A stretch of 64,000 nucleotides of DNA, taken from NCBI RefSeq assembly GCF_000971135.1, contig NZ_BBLW01000007.1:156742-220741 (forward strand), read 5' to 3'. Numbering within the stretch: the stretch's first letter is position 1; each line of letters opens with the position of its first letter. Source of the DNA: Demequina phytophila. GTDB lineage: Bacteria > Actinomycetota > Actinomycetes > Actinomycetales > Demequinaceae. The notes beneath the pieces were generated by a model that saw nothing but the letters and a program-made list of their open reading frames with translations, was not told where the DNA came from and ran no database searches. The translations under genes were made by a program, and so were the position numbers. This document shows, in pieces, positions 56,267-64,000 of the stretch.

Positions 56267-56926
56267 ATGGAGCTCCTTCGGGATCGCGACGATGCGGGGG
56301 CCCGGCTGACGTGGCTGCTGTCACCCCTGGTGACGCAGGGCGACGCGACCGGCGCCGTGGTCCTGGGCCTGCCGCGCGGCGGCGTGCCCGTCGGCGCGGC
56401 GATCGCTCGCGGCCTGGGCCTGCCGCTGGACGTGGTCGTGGTGCGCAAGCTCGGGGCGCCCGGCAACCCCGAGTACGGGTTCGGGGCCGTCGGCGAGGGT
56501 GGGGTGAGGGTGCTCGACCGCGAGGCGATGGCGGTGCTGGGCATCACCGACGAGGACGTCGAGCGGATCGAGGCGCGCGAACGGGCGGTGCTCGAGGAGC
56601 GGCTCGCGGCGTACCGGGCCGTGAGAACGCGCGTGCCGATCGCGGGCCGCACCGCGATCGTGGTGGACGACGGCATCGCGACCGGCGGCACCGCGCGGGC
56701 GGCGGCGCACGTGGCGCGATCGGCGGGCGCGTCGCGCGTCATCATCGCCGCGGGGGTCGCCGCGCCCGAGTCGCTCCATGCGCTGATGAGGGACGCGTCC
56801 GCGGACCTCGCGCTCGCGGCGCTCATCCCCACCCGCCTGGCTGCGGTGGGCCAGTGGTACCTGAACTTCTCCCAGACTCCCGAGGCGGAGGTGATGCGCC
56901 TGCTCGAGGAGGCCGCCGCGCGGTGA
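56267..56926 (+). CDS. phosphoribosyltransferase family protein
   Basis: 219 residues. PRPP-loop IVVDDGIATGGTARAA near residue 125 and LPRGGVPVGAAIARGLGLPL near 36 identify the type I PRTase fold. Related proteins are annotated as general phosphoribosyltransferases, some fused to dienelactone hydrolase domains; the base substrate is unknown. I use ATG 56267, 6 nt after CAGACT. Followed after 7 bp by the convergent LysR gene. Confidence 0.83.
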   Translation: MELLRDRDDAGARLTWLLSPLVTQGDATGAVVLGLPRGGVPVGAAIARGLGLPLDVVVVRKLGAPGNPEYGFGAVGEGGVRVLDREAMAVLGITDEDVERIEARERAVLEERLAAYRAVRTRVPIAGRTAIVVDDGIATGGTARAAAHVARSAGASRVIIAAGVAAPESLHALMRDASADLALAALIPTRLAAVGQWYLNFSQTPEAEVMRLLEEAAAR

Positions 56927-56933
56927 CGTCCCG

Positions 56934-57842
56934 TCAGGCGCGGCCGGCGTGCGCGGAGGCGATGTCGAGGACCCGAGTGGCGGCGGGTGACAGGCGCCGC
57001 CGCGGGTCCCACACGGCGGCGAGCGGGCGCCTCAGGGACGGCCCTTGCACCGGGACCCGGACGAGCCGTCCGGTCGAGACGTCGTCGTCGACGGCGCGCT
57101 CGCTGAGGGCCGCCACTCCCCCGCCCGCGAGCACCGTCGCTCGGATCGACGCGGTGGTCGACAGCTCCGCCGCTGGAGCCGCGACCGTGCCCGGACCGAG
57201 AGCGGCCTCGAGCGCCCGCTCGAGCGTGAGCCGGGTACCGGACCCCGGCTCACGGCTCAGGAGGGGGGTTCGCGCGACCTCCGCGGCGCTCACCGAGGTG
57301 CGCCGCGCCCACGGGTGGCCGGGGGCGACCACGATCACCACGTCGTCGTGCGCGACCACCAGCGACGCCAGCCCCGGCGGCGGGTCGGGGGTCTCCACGA
57401 AGCCGAGGTCGTCGACCCCGTCCCGTACTCGCGCCGCGACGCTCGCGCTGTTCACCGCCGTGAGCTCGACCTGCGCGGCGTCCGCTGTGCGCGAGTACGC
57501 GACCAACCAGCCGGGGAGCAGATGCTCCGCCACCGTGAGGCTCGCGGCGATGCGCAGGTGCGCGGCGGTGTCCGCGCGGAGGGCGGCGACGGCGGTCTCG
57601 AAGCCGTCCACCTGGGTGAGGACCGCGGCTGCCCAGCCCGCCACCATGACGCCGCGATCCGTGAGCGAGGTGCCTCGTGCGCCACGGGTGAACAGTGCCA
57701 CGCCCCAGCGTCTCTCGAGGATGCGCATCCGCTGAGAGACGGCCTGCTGGCTCACGCCGAGCGCGCGCGCGGCGCCCGTGAGGCTGCCGCTGCGCTCCAC
57801 CTCGACCAGCATCCGCAGCTCCTCGACCGATGTCCCCGCCAT
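56934..57842 (-). CDS. LysR-family transcriptional regulator
   Basis: 302 residues. N-terminal winged HTH: LRMLVEVERSGSLTGAARAL, GVSQQAVSQRMRILERRWGV. C-terminal periplasmic-binding-protein-like effector domain from about residue 90 (LRIAASLTVAEHLLPGWL). Divergently transcribed from the TDT transporter with an 83-bp shared region, so that transporter is its likely target. GGAGGG Shine-Dalgarno precedes the ATG; an in-frame upstream ATG has no such site. Effector unknown. Confidence 0.87.
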   Translation of the reverse strand: MAGTSVEELRMLVEVERSGSLTGAARALGVSQQAVSQRMRILERRWGVALFTRGARGTSLTDRGVMVAGWAAAVLTQVDGFETAVAALRADTAAHLRIAASLTVAEHLLPGWLVAYSRTADAAQVELTAVNSASVAARVRDGVDDLGFVETPDPPPGLASLVVAHDDVVIVVAPGHPWARRTSVSAAEVARTPLLSREPGSGTRLTLERALEAALGPGTVAAPAAELSTTASIRATVLAGGGVAALSERAVDDDVSTGRLVRVPVQGPSLRRPLAAVWDPRRRLSPAATRVLDIASAHAGRA

Positions 57843-57925
57843 GCACCCTCCGTCACAATCTCTGCTTGTGGTTCCCCATGATTCTTGCACTACCGGACCA
57901 CCGCGATGCTTGGAAGGGTGATGCC

Positions 57926-59014
57926 ATGAGCAGCGCACGCGTCCGTCCCGTCCCGCCGAACTGGTTCGCCGCCGTCATGGGCACGTCGATCGTCGCCACC
58001 GCGGCGCACGCGCTGCCGGTGCGCCTGCCGGGGTTGGAGGCGGTCGCGTGGCTCGCGTGGGCGGCGGCGGGGGCCATCCTGGTCGCGGTGGTCGCGGCGA
58101 CCGCGGTCCACCTGGCAACGGATCGGGACGCGCTGCGCGGCTACCTGCTCGACCCCCAGGTCGCGCCGTTCTACGGCGCCACCGCCATGGGGCTGCTCGC
58201 CTTCGGCACCGCCACCCTGGTGGTCGCGACGCCGCTGCTGGGCGACGCGGCGGTGGCGACCGCGGGTGCGCTGTGGGTGACCGGCACCGCGCTGGGCCTC
58301 GCGACCGCGGTGGGCATCCCCGTGCTCGCGTTCACGCGCCACTCGGTCGCCGCCGACGCCGCGTCCGGCGCCTGGCTCATGCCCGTGGTGCCGCCGATGG
58401 TCTCCGCCGCGGGCGGCGCGCTCCTGCTTCCCTATCTGGACGGCGGTGCGGCCCAGGCTCTCGCCTACGCATGCATCCTCATGGCCGGCGCCGCGGGCGT
58501 CGCGACGCTTGCGCTGCTGCCGCAGATCTGGTCGCGGCTGGCCCACCACGGGCGCGGGGCGGCGGTCGCGGTGCCCACGCTGTGGATGGTGCTCGGCCCG
58601 CTGGGTCAGGGCGCGACCGCCGCCGGCTTGCTGGCCGACCACGCCGGCCCCGCGTTGGGCGTCGATCGCGGCGTCCTGACCGTCGTCGCCGTCGCCGTCG
58701 GCCTGCCCCTCATGGGCTTCGCGCTGCTGTGGCTCGCGATCGCGGGTTCCGTCACGGCGACCACCGCGCGCGAGGGGCTGCCCTTCTCCCTGGCCTTCTG
58801 GGCGTTCACGTTCCCGGTCGGCACCCTGGTGACCGGCGCATCGTCCCTCGCGACCCACACGGGCGCCGCGGCGCTGGCCGCGCTGGCCGTCGGGATGTTC
58901 GCGCTGCTGCTCGGCGGGTGGGCGGTCGCCGCGACCGGCACGGTGCGCGACATGCGTGCCCGGCGCGTCCGAGGGCTCGACGTCCCGAACCGCCCCGCGA
59001 TGGCCGGATCCTGA
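57926..59014 (+). CDS. TDT-family transporter (tellurite-resistance/dicarboxylate type)
   Basis: 362 residues, ten hydrophobic spans. The start PPNWFAAVMGTSIVATAAHA, then FYGATAMGLLAFGTATLV and FSLAFWAFTFPVGTLVTGAS, are typical of the TDT family (TehA/malate permease/sulfite exporter fold). Substrate may be a C4-dicarboxylate, sulfite or another anion. ATG 57926 has GGAAGGG upstream. Controlled probably by the divergent LysR protein. Converges with pyrD. Confidence 0.86.
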   Translation: MSSARVRPVPPNWFAAVMGTSIVATAAHALPVRLPGLEAVAWLAWAAAGAILVAVVAATAVHLATDRDALRGYLLDPQVAPFYGATAMGLLAFGTATLVVATPLLGDAAVATAGALWVTGTALGLATAVGIPVLAFTRHSVAADAASGAWLMPVVPPMVSAAGGALLLPYLDGGAAQALAYACILMAGAAGVATLALLPQIWSRLAHHGRGAAVAVPTLWMVLGPLGQGATAAGLLADHAGPALGVDRGVLTVVAVAVGLPLMGFALLWLAIAGSVTATTAREGLPFSLAFWAFTFPVGTLVTGASSLATHTGAAALAALAVGMFALLLGGWAVAATGTVRDMRARRVRGLDVPNRPAMAGS

Positions 59015-59048
59015 GGACTGAGCGTCCCGAACGGCAGGGGTGGCGGGT

Positions 59049-60065
59049 TCAGCGCGCGGTCAACGCGCGGTTGAGCCGCGCGACCCACCAGGGACCCTGG
59101 TACACGAAGGCCGTGTAGACCTGCAGCAGGGTCGCGCCCGCGGCGAGCACCTCGCGAGCGTCCTCCTCCGAGGAGATCCCGCCGACGCCGATGAGGCACA
59201 TGTCGGGGCCCACCCGCCCGCGCAGGCGCGCCATCACCTCGACCAGGCGCGGCAGCAGCACGGGGCCGGACAGCCCGCCGGGGCCGCGGTCGTGGGAGAT
59301 GGTCGTGTTGGACGCGACGATCCCGTCGAGTCCCAGCTCGAGCGCGAGGTCCGCGACCGCGTCGACGTCGGCGTCGGCGAGGTCCGGGGCGATCTTCACG
59401 AGGAGCGGCACGCGGCGGTCGGTCACCGCCTCGTCGGCGGCGGCACGGGTCGCGGCGAGGATCGGCCGCAGCGTCTCGACGGACTGCAGGTCGCGAAGGC
59501 CCGGCGTGTTGGGCGAGGACACGTTGACCACCAGGTAGTCCGCGTAGCGCGCGAGCAGGCGCGCCGAGTAGGCGTAGTCGTCGGCAGCGCCCTCCGGCGG
59601 GGTCGCCTTGTTCTTGCCCAGGTTCACGCCCAGCACGATGCGCCGGCCGGCCTGGGTGGAACGGAGCGCCGCGAGCCTCTCCGCCATCGCGTCCGCGCCC
59701 GAGTTGTTGAAGCCCATCCGGTTGCGCAGTCCCCGGACGTCCTTCTCGCGCCACGAGCGGGGCTTCTCGTTGCCCGGCTGCCCCTTCGGGGTGACGGTGC
59801 CGACCTCGACGAACCCGAAGCCCGCGGCCGCGAGACCCGCGACCGCCTCGGCGTCCTTGTCCATGCCGGCGGCGAGACCGACGGGAGCGGGGAACGTCAG
59901 GCCCAGCGCCCGCACCGCGCCGCGCGGATCGGGCCTCGGCACCAGGCCCAGCGGGCGCATCGCCCGGAACGCCCAGGCGCCCCTGCCGATCGAGACGACG
60001 CCGAACCGGTGCGCCCATTCGGCGTCGGTGCGGGACAGGACGTGGCGGTAGAACGGGGCGTACAC
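59049..60065 (-). CDS. pyrD: dihydroorotate dehydrogenase (quinone), class 2
   Basis: 338 residues, FMN TIM barrel with the N-terminal membrane-associating helices of class 2 (YAPFYRHVLSRTDAEWAHRF). Motifs: VGLAAGMDKDAEAV, FVEVGTVTPKGQPGNEKPR, NRMGFNNSGAD, the catalytic-serine region VVNVSSPNTPGLR, and LIGVGGISSEEDA. Oxidises dihydroorotate and reduces quinone in pyrimidine synthesis. GTG 60065 is chosen because it lies 7 nt after TAACTT (60073-60078 on the complement); the TTG at 60074 overlaps that box. Confidence 0.92.
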   Translation of the reverse strand: MYAPFYRHVLSRTDAEWAHRFGVVSIGRGAWAFRAMRPLGLVPRPDPRGAVRALGLTFPAPVGLAAGMDKDAEAVAGLAAAGFGFVEVGTVTPKGQPGNEKPRSWREKDVRGLRNRMGFNNSGADAMAERLAALRSTQAGRRIVLGVNLGKNKATPPEGAADDYAYSARLLARYADYLVVNVSSPNTPGLRDLQSVETLRPILAATRAAADEAVTDRRVPLLVKIAPDLADADVDAVADLALELGLDGIVASNTTISHDRGPGGLSGPVLLPRLVEVMARLRGRVGPDMCLIGVGGISSEEDAREVLAAGATLLQVYTAFVYQGPWWVARLNRALTAR

Positions 60066-60072
60066 GGGACCC

Positions 60073-60091
60073 AAGTTACCGGGGCTAGGCT
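60073..60091. promoter_or_regulatory. divergent leaderless promoters of pyrD and pepA
   Basis: TAACTT on the complement (60073-60078) for pyrD and TAGGCT on + (60086-60091) for pepA; each ends 7 nt before its start codon, within a 33-bp gap. Confidence 0.55.
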
Positions 60092-60098
60092 CGACGGC

Positions 60099-61541
60099 AT
60101 GACCTCACTCACCACCACCCAGGACCAGGTCGCGTCCCTCGAGGCCGACGCCATCATCGTCGGCTGGACCGCGGACAACACCGTCGCAGCCCACCCGCTC
60201 CTCTCCGACGAGGCCCGCGAGACCATCGCCGCCGGCGCCTCGCTCCTCGACGCGTCGTCGAAGGCCGGCAAGGTCACCGTCGTGCCGGGCGCCGGCACCG
60301 AGGCGCGCCGCGTCGTGGTCGTCGGCATCGGAGCGGGCACGCCCGCGGACCTCCGCGTCGCGGCCGGCGAGGCCTCGCGCCAGGTGGGCAAGAAGCCCAC
60401 CACCGTCGTCGTGGCCCTTCCCGTCGAGGGGGACGATGCTGCGGTCGCCGTCGCGCAGGGCGCCCTGCTGGGCGCGTACACGTTCACCGACTACAAGTCC
60501 GACGTCTCCGCCGCGGTCGACACCGCGTGGATCGTCGCCGGCGCCTCGGACGCCGCGATCACGCGCGCCGAGATCCTGGTCCAGGCCGCCGCCGGCATCC
60601 GCGACCTCGTCAACACGCCGCCGCTCGACCTCTATCCCGGGTCCTTCGCCGAGGTCGCCGAGCAGCTGGGCGCCCAGGCGGGCGTCGAGGTCGAGGTGTG
60701 GGAGGCGCAGCGCCTCGCCGACGAGGGCTTCGGCGGCATCCTCGCCGTCGGCATGGGCTCGTCGCGCCTGCCGCGCCTCGTGAAGGTGGCGTACAAGCCG
60801 TCCGACGCGACCCAGCACGTCGCGCTGGTGGGCAAGGGCATCACGTTCGACACCGGCGGCATCTCGCTCAAGCCGTCCAAGTCGATGGAGACCATGAAGT
60901 CGGACATGACCGGCGCCGCCACGGTGCTGCACGCCGTCATCGCCGCGGCCCGCGCCGAGCTCCCCATCGCGGTCACCGCGTGGCTGTGCATCGCCGAGAA
61001 CATGCCGTCCGGCACCGCCCAGCGCCCGTCCGACGTCATCCGCATCTACGGTGGCCAGACCGTCGAGGTGCTCAACACCGACGCCGAGGGCCGCCTGGTC
61101 ATGGCGGACGGCCTGGTGAAGGCGCGCGAGGAGAACCCCGACGTGCTGCTCGACGTCGCGACCCTCACCGGCGCGCAGGGCGTGGCGCTCGGCACCCGCA
61201 CGTCGGGCGTCATGGGCACCCCGGAGATCCGCGACGAGGTCGTGGCCCGCGCGAACGAGGTCGACGAGGCGATGTGGGCGATGCCCCTGCCCGAGCACCT
61301 GCGCGAGTCGGTCGACTCGAAGATCGCGGATCTGCAGAACATCGGCGACCCGCAGGGCGGCGGCATGCTCTCGGCCGGCATCTTCCTGCGCGAGTTCGTG
61401 GGCGACACCCCGTGGGCGCACCTCGACATCGCGCGCCCGTCCTACAACGAGGGCAAGCCGTGGGCCGAGAACGTCGCCGGCTCCACCGGCCACTCGCTGC
61501 GCACGCTGTTCCGCTTCCTCGAGGAGCGCGCCTCGGCGTGA
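60099..61541 (+). CDS. pepA: leucyl aminopeptidase (M17)
   Basis: 480 residues. C-terminal catalytic domain with metal and substrate residues in VGKGITFDTGGISLKPS (Lys, Asp), MKSDMTGAATVLHAV, and the M17 signature NTDAEGRLVMADGLV. The N-terminal domain is the usual lysine-poor alpha/beta module. Cytosolic two-metal peptidase removing N-terminal residues. ATG 60099 is 7 nt after TAGGCT. Corresponds to pepB (Rv2213) in place. A copy of the dispersed 10-mer sits at 60430-60439. Confidence 0.93.
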   Translation: MTSLTTTQDQVASLEADAIIVGWTADNTVAAHPLLSDEARETIAAGASLLDASSKAGKVTVVPGAGTEARRVVVVGIGAGTPADLRVAAGEASRQVGKKPTTVVVALPVEGDDAAVAVAQGALLGAYTFTDYKSDVSAAVDTAWIVAGASDAAITRAEILVQAAAGIRDLVNTPPLDLYPGSFAEVAEQLGAQAGVEVEVWEAQRLADEGFGGILAVGMGSSRLPRLVKVAYKPSDATQHVALVGKGITFDTGGISLKPSKSMETMKSDMTGAATVLHAVIAAARAELPIAVTAWLCIAENMPSGTAQRPSDVIRIYGGQTVEVLNTDAEGRLVMADGLVKAREENPDVLLDVATLTGAQGVALGTRTSGVMGTPEIRDEVVARANEVDEAMWAMPLPEHLRESVDSKIADLQNIGDPQGGGMLSAGIFLREFVGDTPWAHLDIARPSYNEGKPWAENVAGSTGHSLRTLFRFLEERASA

Positions 61542-61563
61542 TCCGCTGCTGACCGCTGGGCGG

Positions 61564-61591
61564 GGCCCGGTCCCCACACGGGGGCCGGGCC
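61564..61591 (+). terminator. terminator of leucyl aminopeptidase gene
   Basis: Arms GGCCCGGTCCCC (61564-61575) and GGGGGCCGGGCC (61580-61591) with loop ACAC, one mismatch. Confidence 0.75.
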
Positions 61592-61614
61592 TTCCTCATG
61601 CCCGGGCGCGTGCC

Positions 61615-61625
61615 GCATCGTCCCC
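61615..61625 (-). repeat. dispersed 10-mer GGGACGATGC, intergenic copy
   Basis: Complement-strand copy (GCATCGTCCCC on +) in the pepA downstream gap. Confidence 0.7.
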
Positions 61626-61652
61626 ATGCGTGCCGCGACCCCTTCCGGGAGT

Positions 61653-61664
61653 CCTGCATGCAGG
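61653..61664. repeat. 12-bp perfect palindrome CCTGCATGCAGG
   Basis: Perfect palindrome, related to the arms of the larger dyad at 61681-61715. Confidence 0.6.
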
Positions 61665-61680
61665 CGCGCACGGCGCACAG

Positions 61681-61715
61681 TCCTGCATACGGGTCGACTC
61701 CACCCGCATGCAGGA
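61681..61715. repeat. long dyad in the convergent gap after pepA
   Basis: Arms TCCTGCATACGGGT (61681-61694) and ACCCGCATGCAGGA (61702-61715), 13 of 14 paired, loop 7. The 215-bp gap also has the palindrome at 61653 and a TCCTGCAG at 61731. No U-tract; may be a terminator of the convergent 61757 gene or a mobile or repeated palindrome. Confidence 0.6.
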
Positions 61716-61756
61716 TCGATGTGGTTCCGATCCTGCAGCGCTGGCTGGCGCGAGCG

Positions 61757-62092
61757 TCAGCCGTGGTTCTTGCGCTGCTTCTCGTTCCACTCGCGCATGC
61801 GCGACGGGTAGCCCGACAGGTTGACGTCGAAGGCCGGGATGGAGAACTGCTGCGCGAGCTTGCGCGCGGTCGCCTCATCGGGGACGCGACGACGGGTCCA
61901 CTCCCCCGTGTCCGCGACGATCACCATGGTGGTCTGGGTGACGCGCGTCGGCGGCTCCACGAAGGCCTCGCAACCGGTGTGGGAGGACACGAACGCTCTG
62001 AGGTGCGAGATGGTCTCGGCCTTCGCGTCGCGGCCGCCGGACTGCGCGGCCGGACCCTGCTTGGACCTCGGCTTCCTGGAGAACAGACCCAT
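61757..62092 (-). CDS. conserved hypothetical protein
   Basis: 111 residues starting MGLFSRKPRSKQG; a Lys/Arg-rich first 20 residues, then a small alpha/beta domain (FVSSHTGCEAFVEPPTRVTQ, MVIVADTGEWTRRRVPDEAT, and VNLSGYPSRMREWN). Looks like a widespread actinobacterial orphan next to lpdA, function unknown. The ATG is 6 nt after TACGCT (62099-62104 on the complement), leaderless. Upstream in-frame ATGs precede this promoter and are rejected. Ends NEKQRKNHG. Confidence 0.75.
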   Translation of the reverse strand: MGLFSRKPRSKQGPAAQSGGRDAKAETISHLRAFVSSHTGCEAFVEPPTRVTQTTMVIVADTGEWTRRRVPDEATARKLAQQFSIPAFDVNLSGYPSRMREWNEKQRKNHG

Positions 62093-62205
62093 GGCCCCAG
62101 CGTAGTCACCGGGTGGGCTGGTGGCGGGCATGTCGCGCGGTTCGCGCGTCACCCGCCGCGTGGCAAGATGGGCCGTACAGACATCCCTTACAAGGAGATC
62201 CCATA

Positions 62206-63591
62206 GTGTCCGAGTCCACCCCACGCTCGTTTGATGTTCTCATCCTCGGCGGCGGGTCGGGCGGCTATGCCGCCGCCCTGCGCGCCTCCCAGCTCGGCTT
62301 CACGGTCGGCCTGGTCGAGGAGGCGAAGGTGGGGGGTACCTGCCTTCACAACGGGTGCATCCCGACGAAGGCGCTGCTGCACGCCGCCGAGCTCGCGGAC
62401 AACGCCCGCGAGGGCGAGAAGTACGGCGTCAACACCACGCTCGAGGGCATCGACATGCTCAAGGTGAACTCCTACAAGCAGGGCGTGATCGACCGCCTCT
62501 ACCGCGGGCTCCAGGGCCTGGTGAAGTCGCGCAAGGTGACCGTCATCGAGGGCCACGGCCGCCTGGTGGGCCCCGACACCATCGAGGTGAACGGCGAGCG
62601 CTACACCGGCACGAACATCATCCTCGGCACGGGCTCGTACGCCCGCTCGCTCCCCGGCCTCGAGATCGGCGGCCGTGTGATCACGTCCGACCAGGCGCTC
62701 GGCATGGAGTGGGTGCCGCAGCGCGCGATCGTGCTCGGCGGCGGCGTGATCGGCGTCGAGTTCGCCTCGGTGTGGAAGTCCTTCGGGGCGGACGTCACCG
62801 TGGTCGAGGCGCTCCCCCACCTCGCCCCGAACGAGGACGAGGCGCTGTCCAAGGGTCTCGAGCGCGCGTTCCGCAAGCGCGGCATCAACTTCAAGGTGGG
62901 CGTCCGCTTCCAGGGCGTGACCCAGTCCGACGCGGGCGTCACCGTGACGCTCGAGGACGGCACCACGCTCGAGGCCGACATCCTCCTGGTGGCCGTGGGT
63001 CGTGGCCCCCGCACGGCGGACCTCGGCTACGAGGAGCAGGGCATCCGCGTCGACCGCGGCTTCGTGCTCACCGACGAGCGCCTCCACACCGGCGTCGCGA
63101 ACATCTACGCGGTCGGCGACATCGTTCCCGGCCTCCAGCTCGCGCACCGCGGCTTCCAGCAGGGCATCTTCGTCGCCGAGGAGATCGCGGGCCTCGCCCC
63201 GCAGGTCATCGCCGACGTCAACATCCCCAAGGTCACCTACTGCGAGCCCGAGCTCGCGTCCGTGGGCCTCACGCAGGCGAAGGCCGAGGAGCAGTACGGC
63301 GCGGACAAGGTCCAGGCGCTCGAGTACAACCTGGGCGGCAACGGCAAGAGCCAGATCCTCGGCACCACCGGCTTCGTCAAGCTGGTCCGCGTGGTCGACG
63401 GCCCCGTGGTCGGCATCCACATGATCGGCGCCCGCGTCGGCGAGCAGATCGGCGAGGCGTCGCTCATCGTCAACTGGGAGGCGCACCCCGAGGACGTCGC
63501 GCCCCTCATCCACGCGCACCCGACGCAGAACGAGGCGCTCGGCGAGGCGCACCTCGCGCTCGCCGGCAAGCCCCTCCACGCGCACGACTGA
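62206..63591 (+). CDS. lpdA: dihydrolipoyl dehydrogenase (E3)
   Basis: 461 residues. FAD site VLILGGGSGGYAAALRASQL, redox disulfide GGTCLHNGCIPTKALL, NAD site AIVLGGGVIGVEFASVW, AVGDIVPGLQLAH, and the dimer-interface catalytic HAHPTQNEALGEAH. Reoxidises the lipoyl group of 2-oxoacid dehydrogenase complexes; placed directly before the E2 gene. GTG start with AAGGAG at the right spacing. Confidence 0.93.
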   Translation: MSESTPRSFDVLILGGGSGGYAAALRASQLGFTVGLVEEAKVGGTCLHNGCIPTKALLHAAELADNAREGEKYGVNTTLEGIDMLKVNSYKQGVIDRLYRGLQGLVKSRKVTVIEGHGRLVGPDTIEVNGERYTGTNIILGTGSYARSLPGLEIGGRVITSDQALGMEWVPQRAIVLGGGVIGVEFASVWKSFGADVTVVEALPHLAPNEDEALSKGLERAFRKRGINFKVGVRFQGVTQSDAGVTVTLEDGTTLEADILLVAVGRGPRTADLGYEEQGIRVDRGFVLTDERLHTGVANIYAVGDIVPGLQLAHRGFQQGIFVAEEIAGLAPQVIADVNIPKVTYCEPELASVGLTQAKAEEQYGADKVQALEYNLGGNGKSQILGTTGFVKLVRVVDGPVVGIHMIGARVGEQIGEASLIVNWEAHPEDVAPLIHAHPTQNEALGEAHLALAGKPLHAHD

Positions 63592-63618
63592 TCCGTCTCG
63601 ACTGAGGAAGAAGAACCC

Positions 63619-64000
63619 ATGAGCAACGACGTCACCCTTCCCGCGCTCGGCGAGTCCGTCACCGAGGGCACCGTCACCCGCTGGCTCAAGCAGGTGGGCG
63701 ACACCGTCGCCGCCGACGAGCCCCTGCTCGAGGTGTCCACCGACAAGGTCGACACCGAGATCCCGTCGCCGTTCGCCGGCACCCTCCTCGAGATCCTCAT
63801 CCAGGAGGACGAGGAGGCCGAGGTGGGCGCGGTCCTGGCCCGCATCGGTGAGGCAGGCGAGGCGCCCGCCGCCGCACCGGCCCCCGAGGCCGCCGCTCCC
63901 GCGGAGCCCGCCCCTGCTCCGGCCGAGGCCGCCCCCGAGGCGCCCGCTCCCGCCGCCGAGGCTCCGGCCCCCGCCGCCGCACCGGCCGGTGGCGGTCGCG
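63619..64000 (+). CDS. sucB: dihydrolipoyl acyltransferase (E2), N-terminal part; cut by window end
   Basis: 127 residues visible. Lipoyl domain at 3-76: [20 protein letters not shown] and the lipoylated lysine in [14 protein letters not shown]. Then a Pro/Ala/Glu-rich flexible linker typical of E2 begins. The catalytic domain lies beyond the edge, so whether it is 2-oxoglutarate- or pyruvate-specific cannot be told, nor the number of lipoyl domains. 27 bp after lpdA, same operon. In M. tuberculosis the gene in this place is dlaT (Rv2215). Confidence 0.85.
   Translation, partial: MSNDVTLPALGESVTEGTVTRWLKQVGDTVAADEPLLEVSTDKVDTEIPSPFAGTLLEILIQEDEEAEVGAVLARIGEAGEAPAAAPAPEAAAPAEPAPAPAEAAPEAPAPAAEAPAPAAAPAGGGR

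Overview
The window is about 72% G+C, and its gene content and order fit a free-living aerobic actinobacterium of the Micrococcales type. I infer this from SepH, DUF4193, DUF5998, DUF3043 and Rv2175c-family proteins, a PASTA-domain kinase, class II DAHP synthase, a pyrophosphate-dependent phosphofructokinase and the split qcr/cta respiratory genes. No species can be named from the sequence. All of it looks like core chromosome: I see no prophage, insertion sequence, CRISPR array, rRNA or tRNA.

Layout. 1-6700: a DUF4193 fragment, an inositol-monophosphatase-family enzyme, a frameshifted sepH, a phosphodiesterase with its coupled DUF5998 partner, and the topoisomerase IV A subunit. 6700-10400: HxlR regulator with a VOC protein, an unknown two-gene module, and a ThrE exporter. 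10490-16400: topoisomerase IV B subunit, small membrane proteins, an acetyltransferase and an AGCS amino-acid symporter. 16500-22250: a large LuxR-type regulator, the primary sigma factor and a DUF4192 protein. 22350-33600: polyprenyl synthase, Rv2175c-like protein, LysM/lytic transglycosylase, PASTA kinase, DAHP synthase, PPi-phosphofructokinase, acyltransferase, ROK glucokinase and acyl-CoA ligase. 33770-38800: FAD oxidoreductase, an exonuclease/UvrC-like fusion, trpD and an orphan receiver protein. 38970-50250: the bcc-aa3 respiratory chain (ctaE-qcrCAB on +, ctaC-D-F on -), split by superoxide dismutase, a K+-channel-like protein and a UvrA paralogue. 50280-54960: a lysine-free cysteine-desulfurase-like protein with TusA, then HesB/ErpA, glycerate kinase, NadA and DUF3043. 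55100-64000: aldo/keto reductase, phosphoribosyltransferase, LysR with a TDT transporter, PyrD, PepA, and the start of the 2-oxoacid dehydrogenase genes (lpdA, then an E2 gene cut by the window end).

From the polyprenyl synthase to the E2 gene the order of gene families follows Mycobacterium tuberculosis Rv2173-Rv2215 as I remember it. Energy metabolism (cytochrome bcc and aa3, 2-oxoacid dehydrogenase, PPi-PFK, glucokinase), envelope growth control (PASTA kinase, LysM hydrolase, polyprenyl synthase) and Fe-S/sulfur handling (HesB, TusA, NadA) sit together.

The most unusual signals are: (1) a cysteine-desulfurase-fold protein of 377 residues containing no lysine at all, so it cannot form the PLP Schiff base, paired with a TusA that keeps its CPxP cysteine; (2) a dispersed 10-mer, GGGACGATGC, found 15 times, 8 of them in the roughly 6% of the window that is intergenic; (3) widespread leaderless promoters, with a TANNNT-like -10 box ending 6-7 nt before the start codon; (4) a one-base frameshift in sepH; (5) several uncatalogued dyad and direct-repeat operator candidates.
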